A DNA stretch of 41,237 nt from Pseudomonadota bacterium. Lineage in GTDB: Bacteria; Pseudomonadota; Gammaproteobacteria; Burkholderiales; Gallionellaceae. The DNA is taken from contig JAJZEQ010000231.1 of assembly GCA_021851345.1 (NCBI GenBank), forward strand, positions 1 to 41,237, written 5' to 3'. The first letter of the stretch is position 1. Every line of letters starts with the position of its first letter. The notes under the pieces were generated by a model that made no database searches, was not told the DNA's origin, and saw nothing but the letters and a program-made list of their open reading frames with translations. This document shows positions 34,832 through 41,237 of the stretch, in pieces. The translations under genes and the position numbers were made by a program.

Positions 34832-34899
34832 CGCGAGTTATGTAGCCGACATCTGCGTTGATTATACATGTAATTCTATGTCTGAAAATGCAGCGGAAT

Positions 34900-34942
34900 C
34901 ATCCTTGTATATTGAAAGGCAGCCTTTAAATATACAAGGATG
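34900..34942. repeat. 43-base near-perfect palindrome after the DUF4143 ATPase gene
   Basis: Arms of 21 bases (34900-34920 and 34922-34942) with one mismatch and a single central base. The left arm begins CATCCTTGTATATT and the right arm ends AATATACAAGGATG. It is 69 bases after the ATPase stop, and its outer core matches that of the palindrome at the gene start. It lacks a T run, so it is not a standard terminator. Confidence 0.9.
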
Positions 34943-34983
34943 TTCGCATATCAATTTTTTAGAGGTTTCCTAAAGGCATCGAA

Positions 34984-34989
34984 TATAAT
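34984..34989 (+). promoter_or_regulatory. Candidate -10 box for rmlB-rmlD
   Basis: A consensus TATAAT 49 bases before the rmlB ATG in the 206-base gap after the ATPase gene. No good -35 box is seen at the right distance. Since the gene before it is an unrelated insert, rmlBD should need a promoter about here. Confidence 0.35.
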
Positions 34990-35037
34990 CGCGCCTTATT
35001 TTAAACATAACGCGTCTTGTCCGAGGCGGAAAATAAC

Positions 35038-36102
35038 ATGATATTAGTGACCGGCGGTGCTGGTTTCATCGGTGCGAACTTTGTTCTGGACTGGCTCGCG
35101 CAAAGCGACGAGGCCGTGATCAATCTGGACAAGTTGACCTATGCGGGCAACATGGAGAATCTGGCCTCCCTCAAAGGTGACACGCGCCAGGTCTTTGTGC
35201 GGGGCGACATCGGCGATGCGGCATTGGTGGGCAGGCTGCTGGCCGAACATCGCCCGCGAGCGGTGATCAATTTTGCGGCGGAAAGCCATGTGGACCGGTC
35301 GATCCACGGCCCCGAGGATTTCATCCAGACCAACATCGTCGGCACCTTCCATTTGCTCGAGGCGGTGCGCGCATACTGGTCAGGCCTGGCCGCTACGGAA
35401 AAAAATAGCTTCCGCTTCCTGCATGTCTCGACCGACGAGGTGTACGGTTCGCTGGCGAAGGACGATCCTGCGTTCAGCGAAACCCATCGCTATGAACCGA
35501 ACAGCCCTTATTCCGCCAGCAAGGCGGCCAGCGACCATCTGGTGCGCGCTTACCACCACACTTACGGCCTGCCGGTGTTGACCACCAACTGTTCCAACAA
35601 CTACGGCCCGTACCACTTTCCGGAAAAACTGATCCCGCTGATGATAGTCAACGCACTGGCGGGCAAGCCGCTGCCGGTGTACGGCGACGGCCAGCAGATC
35701 CGCGACTGGCTCTACGTCAGGGACCATTGCAGCGCGATACGCTGCGTGCTGGAAAAGGGCAGGCTGGGTGAGGTCTACAACATCGGCGGCTGGAATGAAA
35801 AGACCAATCTGGAGATCGTCCACACCATTTGCACGCTGCTTGATGAACTCGCACCCAACCCGCTGCGTCCCCAGTCCTCAGCCCTCATCACTTATGTTCA
35901 AGACCGCCCCGGCCACGACCGCCGCTATGCGATCGATGCGCGCAAGATCGGGCGCGAGCTGGGCTGGAAACCCGCCGAGACCTTCGACACCGGCATACGC
36001 AAGACGGTGCAGTGGTATCTGGACAACCAGGGCTGGGTGAGCCGCGTGCAGTCCGGTGATTACCGCAACTGGGTCGAGAAGAATTACGCGGGGCGGGCCT
36101 GA
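35038..36102 (+). CDS. rmlB: dTDP-glucose 4,6-dehydratase
   Basis: Converts dTDP-glucose to dTDP-4-keto-6-deoxyglucose with tightly bound NAD. It has [48 protein letters not shown] with the catalytic Asp-Glu pair, [17 protein letters not shown] with Tyr-x3-Lys, and [18 protein letters not shown]. Length is 354 residues from ATG 35038; a TTG at 35017 would add seven. A short stretch ([13 protein letters not shown]) before [14 protein letters not shown] is encoded by the CCCAGTCCTCAGCCCT repeat also found in fcl. That site is variable in the family. It is coupled to rmlD by a one-base overlap. Confidence 0.97.
   Translation: MILVTGGAGFIGANFVLDWLAQSDEAVINLDKLTYAGNMENLASLKGDTRQVFVRGDIGDAALVGRLLAEHRPRAVINFAAESHVDRSIHGPEDFIQTNIVGTFHLLEAVRAYWSGLAATEKNSFRFLHVSTDEVYGSLAKDDPAFSETHRYEPNSPYSASKAASDHLVRAYHHTYGLPVLTTNCSNNYGPYHFPEKLIPLMIVNALAGKPLPVYGDGQQIRDWLYVRDHCSAIRCVLEKGRLGEVYNIGGWNEKTNLEIVHTICTLLDELAPNPLRPQSSALITYVQDRPGHDRRYAIDARKIGRELGWKPAETFDTGIRKTVQWYLDNQGWVSRVQSGDYRNWVEKNYAGRA
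35864..35890. repeat. CAGTCCTCAGCCCT-type repeat inside rmlB
   Basis: CCCCAGTCCTCAGCCCT matches the fcl-internal repeat at 1933-1968 over 14 bases. It is read here as RPQSSAL in the same phase relative to the repeat as in fcl (QSSAL). Confidence 0.6.
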
Positions 36103-37001
36103 TGAAGATCCTGCTGTTCGGCAAGAACGGACAGGTCGGCTGGGAACTGCAGCGCAGCCTTGCGCCATTGGGTGAACTGGTTGCGGTCGATTCCGCGAGC
36201 AAGGAACTGTGCGGCGACTTCACCGATCCTGAAGGTATCGCGCGGACGGTCCGGGCCGTTGCGCCGGATGTGATCGTCAATGCCGCAGCTCATACCGCGG
36301 TGGACAAGGCTGAGAGCGAGCCCGGGCGTGCACGCGCCATCAACGCGCTGGCTCCCGGGGTGCTGGCCGGGGAAGCAAAAAAAACCAATGCCTGGCTGGT
36401 CCATTATTCCACCGATTATGTGTTCGACGGCGGCGGCGAAAAACCCTGGCTGGAAAGCGATGCGACCGCGCCACTGAATGTGTACGGCGCGACCAAGCTG
36501 GAGGGCGAGCAGCTGATCCAGCAATCGGGCTGCCGCCATCTGATCTTCCGCACCAGCTGGGTGTACGGCGCGCGCGGCGGCAACTTCGCGAAGACCATGC
36601 TGAGGCTGGCCGGCGAGCGCGACAGCCTCAGTGTCATCAACGACCAGGTCGGCGCTCCCACCGGCGCGGATCTGCTGGCCGATGTCACCGCGCATGCGCT
36701 ACGCACTGCGCAGCTGCGGCCCGATGTGTCCGGCCTGTATCACCTGGTTGCCGGCGGCGAGACTTCCTGGCACGGCTATGCCGGATTCGTGATCGACTTT
36801 GCGCGGCGTGCCGGCATCCCGCTCAAGGTTGGGCAGGACGCCATCAAGGCCGTGCCGACCAGCGCCTTTCCGACGCCCGCGAAACGCCCGCACAATTCGC
36901 GGATGGACACGACCAAGCTGCAGCGTACTTTCGGTTTGCATCTGCCATCATGGGAAACCGGCGTGGAACGCATGCTGAGCGAAGTGCTGGAAAAGATGTA
37001 G
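36102..37001 (+). CDS. rmlD: dTDP-4-dehydrorhamnose reductase
   Basis: Last step of dTDP-L-rhamnose synthesis, reducing the 4-keto group with NAD(P)H. It has KILLFGKNGQVGWELQRSL, VNAAAHTAVDKAESEPGRA, the STDYVFDG motif and VYGATKLEGEQL with Tyr-x3-Lys, then FRTSWVYGARGGNF. The 299-residue length is standard. It overlaps rmlB by one base (TGATG). Heptamer and palindromic repeats begin soon after its stop, marking the end of the glycan locus. Confidence 0.97.
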   Translation: MKILLFGKNGQVGWELQRSLAPLGELVAVDSASKELCGDFTDPEGIARTVRAVAPDVIVNAAAHTAVDKAESEPGRARAINALAPGVLAGEAKKTNAWLVHYSTDYVFDGGGEKPWLESDATAPLNVYGATKLEGEQLIQQSGCRHLIFRTSWVYGARGGNFAKTMLRLAGERDSLSVINDQVGAPTGADLLADVTAHALRTAQLRPDVSGLYHLVAGGETSWHGYAGFVIDFARRAGIPLKVGQDAIKAVPTSAFPTPAKRPHNSRMDTTKLQRTFGLHLPSWETGVERMLSEVLEKM

Positions 37002-37004
37002 ACA

Positions 37005-37219
37005 TAAGGTACAAGAGGCAAGCGCGCGCAGATTAACAGGGGATAAGCCCAAGCTTGTATCTTGCTTCTCAGTAACGTAGATTGGGTTAGCCGCTTTTGG
37101 CGTAACCCGACAGCCTTTACAGATCATGTCGGGTTACGCGGTGAATCTGCTAACCCAACCTACGCTGCCCCTTGCCCCTTGCCCCTTGCCCCTTGCCCCT
37201 TGTACCTTGTACCTGATCC
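37005..37219. repeat. Compound repeat: heptamer arms, 89-base palindrome, heptamer array
   Basis: GGTACAAGAGGCAAG at about 37007 is the inverted form of the heptamers. At 37076-37164 lies a palindrome whose arms read CGTAGATTGGGTTAGC and GCTAACCCAACCTACG, with inner arms GCGTAACCCGAC and GTCGGGTTACGC. Then come 4 x CTTGCCC and 2 x CTTGTAC in register (37171-37212) and a CCTCAGTCCTCG unit that runs into the ppx stop codon. This 218-base region between the converging rmlD and ppx genes holds no gene and could act as a bidirectional terminator through its hairpins. Confidence 0.85.
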
Positions 37220-38695
37220 TCAGTCCTCGATGATCTGCAAACCGATACCCAGCGCCTTCCATTGCTTCACTTCATCCAGCAACGTGGTTTCGGTGAGCGG
37301 ATTCTGGGCCAGCCAGTCCGGGTCTATGGCAAGGTGGAATTTGGTGCCGCTGAATCGCCCGCCCAAAGCCGGCAGGCTGGAGTCGCTGCGGTTGCGGTAG
37401 AACAGCACGGCCAGCCGCAGGCTCATGGCCAATATTTGATCCTCTGGATTTTTCAGCTGTTCCTGCAGTTTGCCCAGGTTGCCGCGCTGTGCCAGCGTCA
37501 GCATGCTCAGGCGTGCCTGCTCCTTTTTTGAAAAGCCCGGCATGTCGGCGTTGGCCAGAATGTAGGCAGTGTGTTTGTGATAGCCGCTGTGCGCGACACT
37601 GATGCCGATCTCGTGCAGACAGGCTGCCCAGCCGAGCAGGTGCAGCAGCGTTTCGTTGATTTCGTCGCCGAGAAATTGCCGCGCCAATGCTTGCGCCAGC
37701 TTTGTTACGCGCCCCGCCTGTTTGGCATCGACGTGGTAGCGCTGCATGAATTGCTGCACGGTCACGTCGCGCACGTCGTTGTTGTGAAAGCGTCCCCACA
37801 AATCGTACAGCACGCCCTCGCGCAGCGCGCCCAGGGCGGCGTCCATATGGGTGATGTTCAGTTCGCAAAATGCCGCGTAGAGAATGGCAAACCCCCCCGC
37901 CAGTATGGGAAGGCGATCCTGGCGCAAACCCTGCAAATCGAGCTTTTGCACATCGCCCGCATCAAGCAGACGGGCGCGCAGTTGGTCCAGCCCGCCGCGG
38001 GTGATACCGCCATTGCTGTAGCCGTTCGCTTCAAGTATTTCGGCGATGGCCCTTGCCGTGCCGGACGAGCCCAGAGCCTGCTGCCAATGCCCCTGATAGT
38101 CGGCGACTATGGTCTGCAATTCGTTGCGCGCGGCGAGTTCCGCCTGCTTGAGATTCTGTTTGGTGATCTTTCCGTCAGGGAAAAAATTCTTGCTGTAACT
38201 GACACAGCCCATGTACAGGCTTTCCAGCTTAAGCGGAACAAGACCATTGCCGATGATAAATTCGGTGGAGCCGCCGCCTATGTCCACCACCAGCCGGTTG
38301 TGTTTCGATGGCGGCAAGCCATGTGCCACGCCGAGGTAGATCAGGCGCGCTTCCTCGCGACCGGCGATGACTTCGATCGGGAATCCCAGTGTGTGCTCGG
38401 CTTGGGGGATGAAATCGGCGGCATTTTTGGCCACGCGCAATGCGTTGGTGCCGACCACGCGCACGGCCTCGCGCGGCAAGTCGCGCAGGCGTTCAGCAAA
38501 GCGCCCCAGCGCGGCAAGGGCGCGTTGCTGGGTTTCGGCGTCAAGGAATTTGTCTGGGCTGAGTCCCGCGGCCAAACGCACCGGTTCGCGCAAGCCATCC
38601 AGCATGTAAAGCTGGTCACCCTCCACCCGTGCGATCTGCAGCCTGAAGCTGTTGGAGCCGAGATCGACGGCGGCGAGGACGGATTGCTGCCGCAC
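37220..38695 (-). CDS. ppx: Exopolyphosphatase (Ppx/GppA family)
   Basis: Removes terminal phosphates from long-chain polyphosphate. The N-terminal ASKHA phosphatase core is clear: LAAVDLGSNSFRLQIARV, VVGTNALRVAKNAADF, the VIAGREEARLIYLGVAH segment with the catalytic Glu, LVVDIGGGSTEFIIGN, and GSSGTARAIAEIL. The C-terminal HD-like part (WAACLHEIGISVAHSGYHKH) is also present. The 491-residue length is typical. The start is GTG at 38693-38695, whose first base is shared with the TAG stop of phoU. Gene order phoU-ppx is common in betaproteobacteria and links it to phosphate control. The stop lies at the edge of a repeat. Confidence 0.95.
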   Translation of the reverse strand: MRQQSVLAAVDLGSNSFRLQIARVEGDQLYMLDGLREPVRLAAGLSPDKFLDAETQQRALAALGRFAERLRDLPREAVRVVGTNALRVAKNAADFIPQAEHTLGFPIEVIAGREEARLIYLGVAHGLPPSKHNRLVVDIGGGSTEFIIGNGLVPLKLESLYMGCVSYSKNFFPDGKITKQNLKQAELAARNELQTIVADYQGHWQQALGSSGTARAIAEILEANGYSNGGITRGGLDQLRARLLDAGDVQKLDLQGLRQDRLPILAGGFAILYAAFCELNITHMDAALGALREGVLYDLWGRFHNNDVRDVTVQQFMQRYHVDAKQAGRVTKLAQALARQFLGDEINETLLHLLGWAACLHEIGISVAHSGYHKHTAYILANADMPGFSKKEQARLSMLTLAQRGNLGKLQEQLKNPEDQILAMSLRLAVLFYRNRSDSSLPALGGRFSGTKFHLAIDPDWLAQNPLTETTLLDEVKQWKALGIGLQIIED

Positions 38696-39402
38696 TATAA
38701 CTGGATTTCGCGATCGATTTCGTCGATGGTAATGTGGCGCACGTCCCGTCCCTTGACCATGTAGATCACATATTCGGACATGTTCTTGGCGTGGTCGCCG
38801 ATGCGCTCGATGGCCTTTGCCACGAACAGGATCTCCAGCGAAGTGGAGATGGTGCGCGGATCTTCCATCATGAAGGTGATCAGGTAACGCATGATGGCGC
38901 GAAATTCCTCGTCCACCTGGTCGTCCTGCCGCACCACCTGCGCGGCCATTACCACATCGAGGCGCGCAAAGGCATCCAGTGATTTGCGCAGCATATCCAG
39001 GGCCAGATCAGCGGCATGCTTGATCTCCTGGTAGCGGGGAATGGCCAGCCCCTGTTTTTGCGACAGCAGCTTGGCCATGCGCGCGATTTTTTCGGCCTCG
39101 TCGCCGATGCGCTCCAGATCGGTGATGGTCTTGATCACCGCCATCACCAGACGCAGATCGCCTGCGGCCGGCTGGCGCCGCGCGATCACCTGGCTGCATG
39201 CCTCGTCTATCTTCACTTCCATCGCATTGACGCGATGGTCGTCGTTGATCACCCGGGTCATCAGCGCGACATCGCCGCTGACCAGTGACTCGACGGCATT
39301 CTTGATCTGGCTTTCCACCAGTCCGCCCATCTGCAGCACGTGGGCACGAATGGCTTCGAGATCGGCATCGAACTGGCGGGAGATATGGTCGTTGCTGGTC
39401 AT
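38695..39402 (-). CDS. phoU: Phosphate signalling regulator PhoU
   Basis: A 235-residue all-helical protein with two three-helix repeats. It works with the Pst transporter and the PhoR-PhoB system to limit phosphate signalling. Both halves carry the repeated acidic motifs: DLRLVMAVIKTITDLERIGD with EAEKIARMA, and LFVAKAIERIGDHAKNMSEY. The N-terminal HISRQFDADLEAIRAHVLQM is typical. GAGGAA lies about eight bases before the ATG. The pst genes are not in the window, so it may be transcribed with ppx only. Confidence 0.96.
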   Translation of the reverse strand: MTSNDHISRQFDADLEAIRAHVLQMGGLVESQIKNAVESLVSGDVALMTRVINDDHRVNAMEVKIDEACSQVIARRQPAAGDLRLVMAVIKTITDLERIGDEAEKIARMAKLLSQKQGLAIPRYQEIKHAADLALDMLRKSLDAFARLDVVMAAQVVRQDDQVDEEFRAIMRYLITFMMEDPRTISTSLEILFVAKAIERIGDHAKNMSEYVIYMVKGRDVRHITIDEIDREIQL

Positions 39403-39476
39403 GATGTATTCCTCAAAAAATAAAGCAACTGCACAGGATAAGTAAAGACTGTGAAAGGCAGATGACAGTCACGCCA

Positions 39477-39542
39477 CCCTCTCCTCAATCCTCTCCCGCA
39501 AGCGGGAGAGGAAGCAATCGTCCCTTCCCATTTGGGAAGGGA
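39477..39542. repeat. Two adjacent perfect hairpins between rpiA and phoU
   Basis: The first has arms CCTCTCCCGC (39490-39499) and GCGGGAGAGG (39502-39511). The second has arms TCCCTTCCCA (39521-39530) and TGGGAAGGGA (39533-39542). They are members of the same pyrimidine-rich repeat family as the one inside the SDR gene at 32937. They may terminate rpiA transcripts, although no T run follows on the minus strand. The rest of the 152-base gap carries the phoU ribosome-binding site. Confidence 0.85.
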
Positions 39543-39554
39543 AACCAAAAACAT

Positions 39555-40217
39555 TTAAACCGTCATCGTTTTCACGCCTTCGGCCGTGCCCAGCAGCAGC
39601 ACATCGGCGCCTCGGCGCGCGAACAGGCCGTTGGTGACCACACCCGCGATATGGTCCAGCTCGGATTCGAGTTCTACCGGGTTCATGATGCTCAAGCCAT
39701 GCACGTCGAGGATGATATTGCCGTTGTCGGTGGTAAAGCCTTCGCGCAGCTTCGGCTGTCCGCCCAGCGCCACCAGTTGTCGCGCCACCGAGCTGCGCGC
39801 CATCGGGATCACTTCAACCGGCAACGGGAAATTGCCCAGCACATCCACCAGTTTGCTGGCATCGCACACGCAGATGAATTTTTTGCTGGCCGCCGCGACG
39901 ATTTTTTCGCGAGTCAGCGCGCCGCCGCCGCCCTTGATCATGTGCAGATGCCGGGTGATCTCGTCGGCTCCGTCCACATACACCGGCAGGCTGCCGGCAT
40001 CGTTGAGCGACAACACTTCGATGCCATGTCCCTGCAGGCGCTTTGCCGAAGCCTCGGAGCTGGCGACCGCACCGCGTATCTTGTGCTTGATCCCGGCCAG
40101 TTCATCAATGAAAAAATTGGCGGTGGAGCCGGTGCCCACGCCGACGATGCAATCGACCGGCACATACTGGATAGCCGCTTTGGCGACTGCCTGCTTCAGT
40201 TCATCTTGACTCATCAT
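39555..40217 (-). CDS. rpiA: Ribose-5-phosphate isomerase A
   Basis: Interconverts ribose-5-phosphate and ribulose-5-phosphate in the pentose phosphate pathway. It shows [18 protein letters not shown], the substrate loop [29 protein letters not shown], the catalytic [20 protein letters not shown] followed by TREKI, and [13 protein letters not shown]. The 220-residue length is standard. The start is one of two adjacent ATGs at 40217 and 40214; a further upstream frame start at 40253 is unlikely. It is divergent from pgm with a gap of about 140 bases that must hold both promoters. I see no convincing boxes there apart from AT-rich stretches. Confidence 0.95.
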   Translation of the reverse strand: MMSQDELKQAVAKAAIQYVPVDCIVGVGTGSTANFFIDELAGIKHKIRGAVASSEASAKRLQGHGIEVLSLNDAGSLPVYVDGADEITRHLHMIKGGGGALTREKIVAAASKKFICVCDASKLVDVLGNFPLPVEVIPMARSSVARQLVALGGQPKLREGFTTDNGNIILDVHGLSIMNPVELESELDHIAGVVTNGLFARRGADVLLLGTAEGVKTMTV

Positions 40218-40237
40218 TACTATAGACCCGCATTTAA

Positions 40238-41237
<1,000 letters not shown>

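Noticed and set aside
33628-34942. Relation of the ATPase palindromes to the CTTGTAC heptamers, since both contain CCTTGYA
   Set aside because: The shared core is only seven bases and the palindromes have no tandem units. Chance cannot be excluded.
37571-38764. Plus-strand open frame of 397 codons opposite ppx and phoU
   Set aside because: It lies antisense to two clear, conserved genes, has no family-like sequence and arises from the GC-rich third positions of the real genes.

Overview
The window reads as a polysaccharide and glycoconjugate locus on the chromosome of a betaproteobacterium. The phoU-ppx pair, rpiA, the split dTDP-rhamnose genes and the moderately GC-rich core genes fit the Nitrosomonadales/Gallionellaceae range. 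That placement is inferred from gene content and style, not proven. No rRNA, tRNA, CRISPR array, transposase or integrase is visible. The window opens inside gmd and closes inside a phosphoglucomutase gene.

Layout. (1) 1-4727: nucleotide-sugar genes gmd (partial), fcl, rmlA and rmlC. A broken four-helix-bundle gene sits between gmd and fcl, and a KilA-N gene is fitted exactly between rmlA and rmlC. (2) 4728-6753: a junk-like junction with dispersed palindromes, a remnant of a HepT-type partner gene, a nucleotidyltransferase, an AbrB/MazF-type toxin-antitoxin pair and a heptamer array. (3) 6754-12799: an EPS-type MarR regulator, then a tight operon pseB-pseC-pseF-pseG::GNAT-pseI that encodes the whole route from UDP-GlcNAc to CMP-pseudaminic acid. 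(4) 12805-32549: assembly and tailoring. This part holds about nine glycosyltransferases, three FkbM methyltransferases, two other methyltransferases, a 2OG-Fe(II) oxygenase-like protein, an ABC exporter/flippase, and an SDR plus DegT aminotransferase pair for another amino sugar. The block from about 27 to 31.3 kb looks AT-richer and more loosely packed. (5) 32542-37001: a WbpV/GalE-like SDR, an AAA/DUF4143 ATPase gene bracketed by two related palindromes, then rmlB-rmlD. (6) 37002-41237: a compound repeat, then minus-strand phoU-ppx and rpiA, and plus-strand pgm (partial), which feeds glucose-1-phosphate to the rml branch.

How it works together. pgm and RmlA/B/C/D make dTDP-L-rhamnose, Gmd/Fcl make GDP-L-fucose, and the Pse enzymes make CMP-pseudaminic acid. 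The glycosyltransferases would build these sugars into a lipid-linked or protein-linked glycan. Methyltransferases and the oxygenase would decorate it and the ABC protein would move it across the membrane. No Wzx flippase, Wzy polymerase or initiating phosphoglycosyltransferase is seen here.

The most unusual aspect is the repeat biology. Several families of short palindromes and CTTGTAC-type heptamers occupy the junctions. Repeat-like DNA also appears in frame inside four enzyme genes (fcl, the SDR at 32542, rmlB and pgm) and supplies the start codon region of fcl. Small accessory genes (four-helix-bundle, KilA-N, nucleotidyltransferase, toxin-antitoxin, DUF4143 ATPase) sit at most of the junctions between sugar modules.
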